A stretch of 64,000 bases of DNA from Cytophagales bacterium (lineage in GTDB: Bacteria; Bacteroidota; Bacteroidia; Cytophagales; Bernardetiaceae): the NCBI GenBank assembly GCA_013299045.1, contig JAAFJX010000004.1, forward strand, positions 153,048-217,047, written 5' to 3'. Within the stretch, counting starts at the first letter, position 1; every line of letters begins with the position of its first letter. The position numbers and the translations under genes were made by a program. The notes beneath the pieces are model-generated. The model searched no databases and was not told the DNA's origin. It saw nothing but the letters and a program-made list of their open reading frames with translations. Below are positions 18,389 through 27,631 of the stretch, one piece after another.

Positions 18389-20182
18389 ATGAAATTACTC
18401 CTAGAAAACGGCAAGGAAATTACCATAGATGACCAAAATGAAATAGCACGCGGTGGCGAAGGGCGTATTATGAGCATACCCGAAATGCCCGACAAGGTAG
18501 CAAAAATATTCCTGCTGCCAGACAAGACGATTACCAGAATGCAAAAAGATGCGCTCAGTGTATTAGATGCGCACTTTTTTGTTAAGCCAGAGCTTCTCAT
18601 TTACCCACCCAAAGGTGGCATGAATTACGTAGCACCCTCGGGCTGGGCTGGTGCAGGCAAACAAGCTGGCAGTACGCAGGACATTGTGGGCTACACCATG
18701 CAATGGCTGCCGCTTAACTTCATTCCGCTGGCTAGCCTTTTCAATAAGCCCTACTGCGCCAAGCATCGTGTAGATACGACCTTCAAAATCAGGGTCTTGG
18801 AAAATATGCAGCGCGCTATGCAAATGGCTCATCAGCAGCAAATTGTAATCGGCGACTTTAGCGGCCTAAACACAATGGTCAATCCGCAGGCCGACATCAA
18901 GCTCATTGATGTAGATAGCTACCAAACCAGCGCACAAGTGCATTCTCACTATCTTCTGGACGACATTCGCGACTATCTCTACCAGGGCCGCGTAAGCATA
19001 CACAGCGACTATTTTGCATTTTCAGTGCTGGCTTTTAATATGCTCACCTTTACACACCCCTTTAAGGGCATACATCAGAGCTTTCAAACCCTGGCGGAGC
19101 GCATGATTCATAAGATTCCTATTTTTAAAAAAGACCCACTCCTGACTGTTCCCAAAGTTTATGAGCCAATTTCTCAGGCTATATGGCAGGCACAGTTTGA
19201 AGATTTTTACTTGGAAGGAAAGCGCTATAGTCTAAGTACCTCTCTTTCGCAAGTGCCGGCACAAGCCGCTGCCCCGCCTCCGCCTATCCTGCAAGTATCG
19301 GATAGTCAAGAACTGACTATTAAGCCATTGTTAGACCTCAAACCAGAAGAAGAAATCATTGATGCGCAGTTTAATGGCGGCATTGGCTTTATCAGTACAA
19401 CCCAGAGGCACTTTTTTTTGAATACTGCCAACAATGGTTTTGTACAGCAGATAGCCGCTTTACCATCAAACGGACAAGAGTACTGTTTTGTGGGACAAGA
19501 GCGCTTACTCAAAAAAGACGGCGAGCAACTTTTGGCTTATGACCAACAAATGGGCTTTGTGCCAATCCAAAATTTTTCTTTCAAAACAGGTAGCCGATTC
19601 ATGCCTTTTGGGGCTATTTTGGCGGTTGTAGAAGAAAATTTCTTGAAATATTTGCAGCTAGACCAAATAATTCAAAATAATTTGGCCACTTCTCAAACAC
19701 AAGTGCATGGAAAAGGGTTTATCGTGCGTGATGGTTTAGTTCAAAATGTAGGCGGTAAGCAATACATCTTTTACAATTCAGGAAAAACCCTTACGACGGT
19801 AGCTGTGCGTGATATGGTTTATGATGTGAAGGTGGTGGGTAATTGCGGAATAGCTGCCGTTCGTAAGCGGATTCAAAACAAGGCTGCCGAGCAGGAAATG
19901 AGCCTAGAGTACAGGTTTTTTAATATCCAAAATATGGAAATGGGGCTCTCAAGCGTGGCAGTTTCTGCTCTAAAGACCTTTGGCTATAGGCCGATAGATG
20001 CACAACACGGGCTTATTTTTGAGGCTTGCGACGACGTACTAAACATCAGACGCAGCCAGGACTTTGCAGTGTTGCAATCCTTAGCTTGCAAGGTGCTGAA
20101 CGAACAAAGTTTGGTTTACAGTACCCCAGCCGGTATTGTAGCAGTGAACCCTGATGCCGCTTATCTGCTTAACAAGCGCTAG
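18389..20182 (+). CDS. Protein kinase-like protein with C-terminal beta-rich region
   Basis: A 597-residue cytoplasmic protein. Residues about 15-290 look like a divergent protein kinase: a Gly-rich loop ARGGEGRI (20-27), a VAKIF lysine (Lys39), a catalytic-loop equivalent IGDFSGLN (154-161, Asp156/Asn161) and a metal-binding KLIDVDSYQ (171-179, Asp174). The pattern GDxxxxN plus IDxDSxQ matches kinases found with TerY-type vWA and PP2C proteins. A Pro-rich linker (about 290-300) leads to a 300-residue beta-rich part that may be a propeller. The frame opens at 18296, but that part overlaps the NlpC gene; the ATG at 18389 starts 38 bp after the NlpC stop. The substrate is unknown. Confidence 0.78.
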   Translation: MKLLLENGKEITIDDQNEIARGGEGRIMSIPEMPDKVAKIFLLPDKTITRMQKDALSVLDAHFFVKPELLIYPPKGGMNYVAPSGWAGAGKQAGSTQDIVGYTMQWLPLNFIPLASLFNKPYCAKHRVDTTFKIRVLENMQRAMQMAHQQQIVIGDFSGLNTMVNPQADIKLIDVDSYQTSAQVHSHYLLDDIRDYLYQGRVSIHSDYFAFSVLAFNMLTFTHPFKGIHQSFQTLAERMIHKIPIFKKDPLLTVPKVYEPISQAIWQAQFEDFYLEGKRYSLSTSLSQVPAQAAAPPPPILQVSDSQELTIKPLLDLKPEEEIIDAQFNGGIGFISTTQRHFFLNTANNGFVQQIAALPSNGQEYCFVGQERLLKKDGEQLLAYDQQMGFVPIQNFSFKTGSRFMPFGAILAVVEENFLKYLQLDQIIQNNLATSQTQVHGKGFIVRDGLVQNVGGKQYIFYNSGKTLTTVAVRDMVYDVKVVGNCGIAAVRKRIQNKAAEQEMSLEYRFFNIQNMEMGLSSVAVSALKTFGYRPIDAQHGLIFEACDDVLNIRRSQDFAVLQSLACKVLNEQSLVYSTPAGIVAVNPDAAYLLNKR

Positions 20183-20205
20183 TTCTTAACCCAAAGCCTT
20201 TTTTT

Positions 20206-20928
20206 ATGTTCTGGAACAAAAAATTTAAGAGCCGTAGCAACCAGATTGAACTCATGGACGACCCCACGCTCCGTGGCGATGCCCTCCAGCAAAATTTGGA
20301 AGAGTTAGAGCAAGTGAATATCTGGCTTGGAGGTTATGCAATTATTCTCGATACGCTCGAGCATTTGCATATTGCAGGCTTTTTTAAAGCAGCAAAACCT
20401 ATACGCATTGTAGATGTAGGCTGCGGCGGTGGCGATACCCTCCGCTGTGTGGCGCGCTGGGCACGAAAACAAAATTTAAAGCTGGAGCTAATTGGGTTAG
20501 ATTTCAACGACTTTATGCTTGAATATTGTGAACGAAAAAGCCAAGATTATCCCGAAATTCAATGGCAGAAAATGGATATTTTTAACCCATCTTTTGCCAA
20601 TGAACGCTATGATTTGGCAATATGCAGTTTGTTTTGTCATCATTTTTCCCACCAAGAACTTGTCAGCATCTTTAAGAGCTTACGCCAAAATTGCGATATT
20701 GGTTTCGTCATCAACGATTTACACCGTCATCCCTTGGCTTATTATGGCATCAAGTTTCTGACGCGGGTGTTCCGAGGTTCTTATCTGGTGCAGCATGATG
20801 CGCCTCTATCTGTTCTACGCGCTTTCAAACACAAAGAACTCAAAGCGCTTATGGCAGAGTCGGGTATCAATCGCTATTATCTGGCTTGGCGTTGGGCGTT
20901 TCGGTTCAGGCTTTTAGCATTTACCTGA
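20206..20928 (+). CDS. Class I SAM-dependent methyltransferase
   Basis: A 240-residue cytoplasmic methyltransferase. Motif I is IRIVDVGCGGGDTLR (SAM binding), followed by the acidic LIGLDFNDFML and the motif IV region YDLAICSLFCHHF. The C-terminal half (INDLHRHPLAYYGIKFL) resembles small-molecule O-methyltransferases near type III polyketide synthase genes in Bacteroidota; no such synthase is present here. It begins 23 bp after the kinase-like gene and probably shares its transcript. The substrate is unknown. Confidence 0.85.
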   Translation: MFWNKKFKSRSNQIELMDDPTLRGDALQQNLEELEQVNIWLGGYAIILDTLEHLHIAGFFKAAKPIRIVDVGCGGGDTLRCVARWARKQNLKLELIGLDFNDFMLEYCERKSQDYPEIQWQKMDIFNPSFANERYDLAICSLFCHHFSHQELVSIFKSLRQNCDIGFVINDLHRHPLAYYGIKFLTRVFRGSYLVQHDAPLSVLRAFKHKELKALMAESGINRYYLAWRWAFRFRLLAFT

Positions 20929-21181
20929 TGAGTCTGATATTTTACGGTATGCCTAAGATTTGATTAAGTAGTCAAGACCTATAATTTTTTGTCAGGAAAA
21001 TATAGCACTTATTGTGTATCAAACAAAATTTGGCAAAATATTTGGATATGACAATACAAAGCCTTACGTTTGTTTCACAAATTATAGTGCTTTGGAGTAG
21101 AAAAATTTGTTTTCTATCTCTAATATAATACGGCAAAAGCCTTCATTTTCATTGGCTAAACGAAACCTTTTTTTAACAGCT

Positions 21182-22030
21182 ATGACTAAGTACCTGCTGC
21201 TCTTTTGCGGTTTAGTATTCGCGTTTCAGGTAAATGCGCAAGTTAAATTGCTGTCTGATGCAGAGCTTGCACAGGCACACCCTTTTCTTTCTATTGAAGA
21301 AGCCATTGTGTCGTCAGACCCTGTCTATAAGTTGTATTTATGGGAAGAAAACCGGACTACCTTACCGCCTGAAGTACCTCAGCTTACCAATCTGCAAGAA
21401 ATTTGGTTAAACGACAACCCTAGTTTAGACCTTACAAGCGCAATCGCCTCATTGAGCAAGCTACCCGCTTTGCAAATACTGAATCTAAGTGGTAATCAGA
21501 TAAAAATGCTCCCGCCCGATATAACCAAGCTCAAAAAATTAAAAGAGTTGGCTCTTAACGGCAACAGCACCTTTAGCGACGAAATGGATGCTAGCAACCA
21601 AGGACTTGACCTTAAAGGAAATCTTAAGCTGCTTGCACAAAATACAACGCTTACCAAAATCAATTTGGCAGATAACAACATTGCTGCTATTCCAGACGAG
21701 ATTGCTGGCCTTAAAAAACTTTCAATTCTTGACCTAACGAACAACAAACTCACAACACTGCCCGCATCTATGGCACAGCTTGCAGACTTGCACGAGTTGA
21801 TTTTGGCCAACAATCCAATGCAGACGTTGCCCGAAGTTGTTTTTCAAATGAAGGCACTTAAAAAGTTAGATTTGCGCTCTATCAAATTGACAAACTTTCA
21901 GGCAGAATTAGAAAAACTCAAGCGTCTTACCACGCTAAAGGAACTCTGGATTCCGGACGGTCTAACAGAAGCGGATATTGAGGCACTCAAGAAAGCGCTG
22001 CCCAACACTGAAATCGTTAGTTTTGAATAA
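21182..22030 (+). CDS. Secreted leucine-rich-repeat protein
   Basis: A 282-residue exported protein. The ATG at 21182 opens into a signal peptide (MTKYLLLFCGLVFAFQVNAQ). The reading frame continues upstream to a TTG at 21107 with no leader-like sequence. From about 65 to 260 there are eight or so leucine-rich repeats of the LxxLxxLxLxxNxLxxLP type (LQILNLSGNQIKMLP, LSILDLTNNKLTTLP). The likely role is protein-protein interaction in the periplasm or at the surface. It converges on the glycosyltransferase gene with 3 bp between the stops. Confidence 0.85.
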   Translation: MTKYLLLFCGLVFAFQVNAQVKLLSDAELAQAHPFLSIEEAIVSSDPVYKLYLWEENRTTLPPEVPQLTNLQEIWLNDNPSLDLTSAIASLSKLPALQILNLSGNQIKMLPPDITKLKKLKELALNGNSTFSDEMDASNQGLDLKGNLKLLAQNTTLTKINLADNNIAAIPDEIAGLKKLSILDLTNNKLTTLPASMAQLADLHELILANNPMQTLPEVVFQMKALKKLDLRSIKLTNFQAELEKLKRLTTLKELWIPDGLTEADIEALKKALPNTEIVSFE

Positions 22031-22033
22031 ACT

Positions 22034-23245
22034 TCAGGTTTCCTTTTTATATGGCAGCTTTTTTAGCCACAGTAGAAAGCTAGCAACAATAACTTCAGCA
22101 TCTAGTGCAGCATTCAATGTTTTGAGTGCTGCTTTTTTATCTGAAGCCTCCCTTAATTTTTTAGGACTCAAGCCCTTTAGCAAATCTTCAAGTCCTTGAT
22201 AGTCTTTGGGCCTAAGTACCCAGCCCGCCTCGTTTTCTTTAACCAGCGTAGCGCCTTCGCCTTCACCCAAAAAAATAATAGGCAAACCTGCTGCTATGCC
22301 TTCATAAATCTTACTCGGCACAGTACCATACAAGTAAGCACGGAGAGAGACTAAAAGAATATCATGCTGGCGCAATAAATTGGGAATTTCTGTATGTTGG
22401 ACGCTATCGTGCAAATGTATATCGGTGCGTGCATTGGCTAACTCGGCCACAGCACTGCGCTCCACGCCTTCACCGTAAATGTGTAATGCTGCATTTTGAG
22501 CAGCAAAATCTACATTTTGGCACAAGTTCAACAAGCCTTGTGCCATGCCCAAAAGCCCCACGTAAAGCACTTTGAGCGTTTTTACATCTTGTATTTCTAT
22601 TTTCGGATTGGTTAAAGCCCTTAAAAACGCTGGCTGAACTCCATTTCGGTAAAGAAAAACCTCTGCTTGTTTATTTCTTTGTTTCAGATAGTGCTCTATT
22701 TCTTGGGACTGCGCCAAAAAGGAATGGTTTTTTCTAAAAATTTGATTCTCTAGGCCATTCACCAGCCACCTTACTGTAGGCTTGAGGGGAATATCCAAAT
22801 GAGGGAGTACCTCTTGCCAAAGGTCAGAAACATTCACTAAACAACGTAAGCCTGCTTTTTGGCAAATAAAATGAACCACCCAAGCCAAAGTTGGTGGAGG
22901 GCTTTGTACCAAAACCCAGTCTGGACGGATTTCTGTTAGTAAGTTACGGCTCTGCCAAGGCCAGCGCATCAATCCTAAGACGTTTTGCAAGCGCCCCAAA
23001 AAACCGTTGCGGTGTGCGGGTTGCAAAGGATAACGATAAAGTTGGCAGCCTTTGTAGCTTTCTCGCCAAATTCTTTTTCCGTTCTGATAACCTTCAAGAA
23101 CACGCGTGTAAGGATAGGAAGGCACACCTGTAAAAACATGAACTTCCCAGCCCGCCTCTGCCATTTTTGCGGCCAAAAAGCCCATTCGGTTAGCACAAGC
23201 TCCTATTTCTGGCGGAAAGTTTGGCGTATAAATGGCTATCTTCAC
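22034..23245 (-). CDS. Glycosyltransferase, GT4 family
   Basis: A 403-residue GT-B glycosyltransferase of the WbuB/WcaI type, probably using a nucleotide-sugar donor in surface polysaccharide synthesis. The N-terminal domain has IYTPNFPPEIGACANRM and HVFTGVPSYP. The C-terminal donor-binding domain has the VLYVGLLGMAQGL strand and the E-x7-E-like PSKIYEGIAAGLPIIFLGEG. It is 38 bp downstream of rsmI on the same strand. The sugar and acceptor cannot be inferred. Confidence 0.9.
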   Translation of the reverse strand: MKIAIYTPNFPPEIGACANRMGFLAAKMAEAGWEVHVFTGVPSYPYTRVLEGYQNGKRIWRESYKGCQLYRYPLQPAHRNGFLGRLQNVLGLMRWPWQSRNLLTEIRPDWVLVQSPPPTLAWVVHFICQKAGLRCLVNVSDLWQEVLPHLDIPLKPTVRWLVNGLENQIFRKNHSFLAQSQEIEHYLKQRNKQAEVFLYRNGVQPAFLRALTNPKIEIQDVKTLKVLYVGLLGMAQGLLNLCQNVDFAAQNAALHIYGEGVERSAVAELANARTDIHLHDSVQHTEIPNLLRQHDILLVSLRAYLYGTVPSKIYEGIAAGLPIIFLGEGEGATLVKENEAGWVLRPKDYQGLEDLLKGLSPKKLREASDKKAALKTLNAALDAEVIVASFLLWLKKLPYKKET

Positions 23246-23283
23246 GTAGATATTGGTGGCTAAAGGCTTATTTTCCTATTGGT

Positions 23284-23952
23284 TTAGCTTGAGCAGCCCT
23301 CTACCACAACAACAATTTCGCCTTTAACGGCTCGGTTGGCAAAATACGCTGCTAACTCCGCCAAAGTGCCGTTTTTGGTTTCTTCAAACATCTTTGTAAG
23401 CTCGCGAGAAACAGAGGCGAGGCGTTCAGCTCCCCAAAAGTCCGACAGCTCTTGTAAGGTTTTGCCGATGCGGTGCGGAGACTCATAAAAAACAAGTGTT
23501 CTTGCTTCGGTTTTGAGGCTTTCTAAGCGTGTTTTTCTTCCTTTCTTGACGGGCAAAAAGCCTTCAAACACGAAACGGTCTGCGGCTAAGCCAGACTTTA
23601 GCAAGGCTGGCACGAAGGCTGTAGGGCCAGGCAGACACTGCACCTCTATACCTTCGCGTAGGCAAGCACGTGCAAGCAAAAAGCCAGGGTCTGCAATGCC
23701 AGGTGTGCCCGCATCAGATATGAGCGCCATATTCTTACCTTCTTTGAGCTGCGGAATAAGTTGGGCAAGAATAATATGCTCATTAAAAGCATGATAACTC
23801 TTGAGCGGCCTACTAATACCCAAATGTTTGAGCAGCACGCCAGAGGTACGGGTATCTTCGCAAAGAATTAAATCAGCGCTTTTGAGGATTTCAATGGCGC
23901 GAAGCGTTATATCTTGCAAATTCCCTATGGGGGTGGGCACTAAGTACAGCAT
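23284..23952 (-). CDS. rsmI: 16S rRNA (cytidine(1402)-2'-O)-methyltransferase
   Basis: A 222-residue SAM-dependent tetrapyrrole-methylase-fold enzyme that 2'-O-methylates C1402 of 16S rRNA. It starts with the diagnostic MLYLVPTPIGNLQDITLRA, then ILCEDTRTSGVLLKHL, ALISDAGTPGIADPG and VFYESPHRIGKTL. It is shorter than the E. coli protein and lacks the C-terminal extension, as is common in Bacteroidota. Confidence 0.95.
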   Translation of the reverse strand: MLYLVPTPIGNLQDITLRAIEILKSADLILCEDTRTSGVLLKHLGISRPLKSYHAFNEHIILAQLIPQLKEGKNMALISDAGTPGIADPGFLLARACLREGIEVQCLPGPTAFVPALLKSGLAADRFVFEGFLPVKKGRKTRLESLKTEARTLVFYESPHRIGKTLQELSDFWGAERLASVSRELTKMFEETKNGTLAELAAYFANRAVKGEIVVVVEGCSS

Positions 23953-24017
23953 ATCAAGTTCTAAAAGCGCAAAGTAACAAAAAAAGCACGAATTTGCTGA
24001 AATTTATGCGACCAAAA

Positions 24018-24821
24018 CTAAAAAAAGGCGTATTTTGTGAATAACACAACGCTCAAGTAAATGATTATTTCACCCAGTTGTTGTGTTGCGCCAAGGCAGT
24101 CTCCTGTATAGCCTTCTATCCATTTCAAAAAATAAAGCCTTGCACGAAATAGGAAAAAGGCTAATATCAAAAATGTAAGCAAATAAGAAAATTGCCCTTG
24201 CAGCCAACAAAATACCAAAAAAGGGAGCAAACCAAAGCATAACGTTAATCCGAACTCCGAAATGCTCAGTTTCTTGGCTACTGGTTTGGATTTGCTGTCC
24301 GCGTCTTCGCGCGCATAGTCTGTGGTATAGATGATACAAACCGCTCCCGCACGACTCAGGCTGTGCGCAGCCAAATAAGCCATAGAAAGGCTAGGTAGCG
24401 GTAAAAGTGCGCACATCTCCAACAATAACGTTAATTTAAGCGTGAGAATCAAAAACAAACCTACCACACCATAAGTGCCGAGGCGGCTATCTTTCATGAT
24501 GGTTAGAATTTGAGTTTTGCTCCAGCCACCACCAAAAGCATCACAGACATCTGCCCAGCCGTCTTCATGGAAGGCCCCTGTTATCAATACAGACGCGATT
24601 AGACTGAGGATAGCAGCAGGCCATAGCCCAAAGAAAAACTCAGATATCAAAAAGACTCCTATGGCTATTCCGCCCACCAGCCAGCCAATAACGGGAAAAT
24701 AGATAGTGGCCTTATTCAGATATTCTTCGTCATGGTCTACCCAGGAAGGGCATGGAACACGGGTATAGAACATAAGTGCTGTAAAAAATAAACGGATATG
24801 GTGCTTCAGAAAGGACTCCAT
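24018..24821 (-). CDS. cobS: Adenosylcobinamide-GDP ribazoletransferase
   Basis: A 267-residue polytopic membrane enzyme that joins adenosylcobinamide-GDP and alpha-ribazole in the last steps of cobalamin assembly. The family start HHIRLFFTALMFYTRVPCP and the metal-binding GAFHEDGWADVCDAFGGG are present. I prefer the Met at 24821 because it places the conserved N-terminus normally; an upstream Met at 24845 adds eight residues. No other cobalamin gene and no B12 riboswitch was recognised nearby, so it probably works with salvage genes elsewhere. Confidence 0.93.
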   Translation of the reverse strand: MESFLKHHIRLFFTALMFYTRVPCPSWVDHDEEYLNKATIYFPVIGWLVGGIAIGVFLISEFFFGLWPAAILSLIASVLITGAFHEDGWADVCDAFGGGWSKTQILTIMKDSRLGTYGVVGLFLILTLKLTLLLEMCALLPLPSLSMAYLAAHSLSRAGAVCIIYTTDYAREDADSKSKPVAKKLSISEFGLTLCFGLLPFLVFCWLQGQFSYLLTFLILAFFLFRARLYFLKWIEGYTGDCLGATQQLGEIIIYLSVVLFTKYAFF

Positions 24822-25027
24822 AGGTGAGATGATGTTTTGGTACATGATGAAAGCAACAAAGTTAGGAAGCTCTATCGCACTTGCATCTATGAGGTCTTAA
24901 AATATTTTTAACTATTTTTTTTATTTTTGAAAACCGATGCAACGCAAATTGTCATTTTCTGGTCTTTATAAGTGCATGGTTGTTAGACACGACATTGCGC
25001 CAACAAAAGAGCGACTATTCCACCCGG

Positions 25028-25062
25028 CGGCACATTTAGAAACTAAGTGTGCCGTTTTTTTT
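25028..25062 (+). terminator. Strong hairpin plus T-run facing the + strand
   Basis: Arms CGGCACATTTAG (25028-25039) and CTAAGTGTGCCG (25043-25054) form a 12-bp stem with one non-Watson-Crick pair and a 3-nt loop, followed by eight T. The T-run is on the + strand, yet both neighbouring genes are on the minus strand, so it may end an unannotated + strand RNA. Confidence 0.6.
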
Positions 25063-25074
25063 ATTCATTATATT

Positions 25075-26037
25075 CTAACAACAATTTATAATCGTGTAAT
25101 AAAGCGGCATACCTAATGAAATATTGAAAGGAAAGGTAACGCCCAGAGCCATTGGGATATACAAACCAGGGTCTGCTTTGGGTGCAGCTAATTTCATGGC
25201 AGCGGGTACGGCTATATAGGACGCACTGGCTGCCAAAACCGCAAAAATGAATCTGTTACCAATGTCATTGGTTACGAGAGCACTTACAAAAGCTACTATG
25301 CAGCCATTCAAGGCTGGTACAAGCACGGCAAAAACTGTTAGAAAGAAGCCGTATTTTTTGAAAGCAGAAAAGCGTTGTGCTGTAACAATACCCATTTCTA
25401 GTAAAAATATGGCCAAAAAGCCTTTAAAAATATCGGTTGTGAAAGGCTTAATGCCTTCGGCTTGTTTGCTGTCTGCGATGATGCCAATCAACAAACTGCC
25501 CAAAATGAGCAAGACACTGCCATTAGTCAAAGAATGCTTGATGATAGAGCCAATAGATGTTTTGCCATCGGATTCCTTATCATAATGTTTTATCATTATA
25601 ACGCCAATGATAATAGCAGGAGACTCCATAAAAGCCATAACTGCCACCATATGCCCACTAAAAGAAATTTGCTGGGCTTCCAAAAAAGCAGCTGCGGACA
25701 CAAATGTAACAGCGCTTACCGAACCATACGTAGCGGCTACAGCACCCGCATCGCTAGCACTCATGCGTCTTTTGAGTATAAAAAATGTATAGAAGGGAAT
25801 CAAAGATGCCACTGCAAGTCCAAAAAGAATAGAAAGCGCTATTTCACTTCCAAAGTTGCTGTGTGCAAGCTCTTGGCCTCCCTTAAAGCCAATGGCAAAA
25901 AGTAGATAAAGGGAAATAAACCTACTGGAGGACTGAGGAATTTCCAAATCACTCTTAACAAAAGTTGCAAAGATACCTAGCAAGAAAAAGAGAAGCGTAG
26001 GATTGGTTAAATTTGAAATAATTATCTGGAAATCCAT
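25075..26037 (-). CDS. SbtA-family sodium-dependent bicarbonate transporter-like permease
   Basis: A 320-residue inner-membrane protein with about ten hydrophobic helices. MDFQIIISNLTNPTLLFFLLG, the AIGFKGGQEL segment, YGSVSAVTFV, MESPAIIIGVIM and FAVLAASASYIAVPAAMKLA all fit the SbtA (formerly DUF897) family, first known as cyanobacterial Na+/HCO3- symporters. Homologues occur in many heterotrophs, where the substrate is uncertain. No SbtB-like PII gene lies beside it. Confidence 0.88.
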   Translation of the reverse strand: MDFQIIISNLTNPTLLFFLLGIFATFVKSDLEIPQSSSRFISLYLLFAIGFKGGQELAHSNFGSEIALSILFGLAVASLIPFYTFFILKRRMSASDAGAVAATYGSVSAVTFVSAAAFLEAQQISFSGHMVAVMAFMESPAIIIGVIMIKHYDKESDGKTSIGSIIKHSLTNGSVLLILGSLLIGIIADSKQAEGIKPFTTDIFKGFLAIFLLEMGIVTAQRFSAFKKYGFFLTVFAVLVPALNGCIVAFVSALVTNDIGNRFIFAVLAASASYIAVPAAMKLAAPKADPGLYIPMALGVTFPFNISLGMPLYYTIINCC

Positions 26038-26171
26038 TTTGTTGAGTAAAGCAAGCAGCGGTAAAAATAATAAAGCTTGTAGATAGATGCTAATTCGTGT
26101 TTGATACCCACGAATAACCTAAGGACTCAAAAAATGTTTCACATTTTGCCTTAAATATTTAGAGAATTAGG

Positions 26172-26684
26172 CTAAGATTTTATGCGTTTGTAGCTAAACT
26201 CATGTCTTTTTATCCATTCCGCCTGGTCGTTGAATTTTACGTCCTTACGAATAATAAAAGATTGATTGCCAACAGTATAAGTATGTCGGATAGTGGCGGC
26301 TTTGCCATCATTACCATCAAAACCCAAGTGTTCTGTAGTAATCTTTAGACTGCCATCGGCGAGCTTTTCTACCGTCTTAACAGCTCCTTTGTTCATGTAA
26401 GCGCCGTCTTTGCTAATTTTGAGGCTGTCTGTTGAGTTTGCACTAGGCTCGTTTGGATAGATATTGACGAGCAGGAGGCAGTTTTTTTTCTTTATGATAC
26501 TCACCTTTACATCTGCTGGCATGGTGTAGGGCTTGCCAGAGGTATAGTCCAAATAAGTGAGGCTGCCAAACCAGGTGCCATTCAGAGCTTTTAAATCCTT
26601 CAGTGTTACTTTGTTTATTTGGGCCGAGCTGGCAGAAACTGCCCAGATGAATATGACGAGAATCAAAGAAATTGTGCGTATCAT
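26172..26684 (-). CDS. Secreted beta-rich protein of unknown function
   Basis: A 170-residue exported protein. A signal peptide (about 1-21, AVSASSAQ) precedes a lipocalin-like beta pattern opening with LKALNGTWFGSLTYLDY. Repeated alternation of hydrophobic strands continues to the end. I know no precise family. A second secreted unknown gene lies 104 bp upstream on the same strand. Confidence 0.72.
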   Translation of the reverse strand: MIRTISLILVIFIWAVSASSAQINKVTLKDLKALNGTWFGSLTYLDYTSGKPYTMPADVKVSIIKKKNCLLLVNIYPNEPSANSTDSLKISKDGAYMNKGAVKTVEKLADGSLKITTEHLGFDGNDGKAATIRHTYTVGNQSFIIRKDVKFNDQAEWIKRHEFSYKRIKS

Positions 26685-26788
26685 AGTGCTTAAATTTTAG
26701 GTGGGTGTGTCCTTTTAGGCGAGTACTGGATAAAAACCTAACTACTTGTATAAGAAAGCCCACATAAGTAGTTAGGTGGATTAACTAC

Positions 26789-27397
26789 TTATATATGACT
26801 AAATTTCAATGCTTTGCCATATTTATAAACCAAGTAACAACAAGCGGCTTCGGTGTAGCGTCCGCGCTTAGAATTAAACTTGGTGGCATTGGGTCTGCAC
26901 TTTTCCTTGATTTGGTCCTCAGTGAGCTTGTACTTGTTAAATTCCATGCTTTTCATAGTACCCTCAATTTCATAAGAATAGTCAGAGTCAGACTTATAGG
27001 TGGCCTTTAACCATGAGCGGCGGTCAGGTTCCCATGAACCCGCGCCCTCTTTACCTAAGGTAATTTTTACAGCATAGCCTTCTGGCTTATCTATCAGATA
27101 AATAAGAGAAGAATAAACCAAACGGGATTTGCCATCTTTTTCGCGTACAATTTTCAAAACATATTCATTGGGAATATTAGACATCGTCTGGATTTGTAGC
27201 TCCCATTTCAATTTGCCGTCAGGGCAAAGTATAAGGCCACGTGGATTGTCCTGCTTAGGTTCTGCCAATGCGCCCATAGCGTCCGACAATGAACGTATAA
27301 GCAGCTCGTCTTCAGACACTTCAGGCTTGGGTTGGAAGGAAAATAAGGCCATAAGCGCTGCACAGGCCAAAAACATTTTGCTGAACATTGTTACCAT
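26789..27397 (-). CDS. Secreted protein of unknown function
   Basis: A 202-residue exported protein with a signal-like N-terminus (MVTMFSKMFLACAALMALFSF). A possible earlier cleavage context is ACAAL, without a clean lipobox. The rest is mixed and charged, with a Cys pair at the end (AACCYLVYKYGKAL). No family is recognised. Confidence 0.7.
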   Translation of the reverse strand: MVTMFSKMFLACAALMALFSFQPKPEVSEDELLIRSLSDAMGALAEPKQDNPRGLILCPDGKLKWELQIQTMSNIPNEYVLKIVREKDGKSRLVYSSLIYLIDKPEGYAVKITLGKEGAGSWEPDRRSWLKATYKSDSDYSYEIEGTMKSMEFNKYKLTEDQIKEKCRPNATKFNSKRGRYTEAACCYLVYKYGKALKFSHI

Positions 27398-27574
27398 ACC
27401 GTTTTTGTTGATAAGTGAAACTGACTTTTATGTGGATTGTGAAAGAATTGAGTACAATTTTAAGACGTAATTTTACATCTAAAATTATTCTATGCAATTT
27501 TTTAACCAAAAAATAAATGACTATCGTAACGGACACTCTCCTCTAAGCCATGCAATAACCTTACCGCCAAAAAT

Positions 27575-27608
27575 AAAAATAGCCCCACAGATGCGTGAGG
27601 CTATTTTT
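27575..27608 (-). terminator. Bidirectional terminator after nuoC
   Basis: A 14-bp stem with one mismatch (arms 27575-27588 and 27595-27608, core AAAAATAGCC/GGCTATTTTT) has a 6-nt loop and T-runs on both strands. It lies 24 bp beyond the nuoC stop and separates nuoABC from the secreted unknown genes. Confidence 0.78.
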
Positions 27609-27631
27609 GAACGAGTTTTACGGAGCTAAAA

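Noticed and set aside
24822..25074. Cobalamin riboswitch upstream of cobS
   Set aside because: I looked for the conserved B12-box and the GCCACTG element and found neither.
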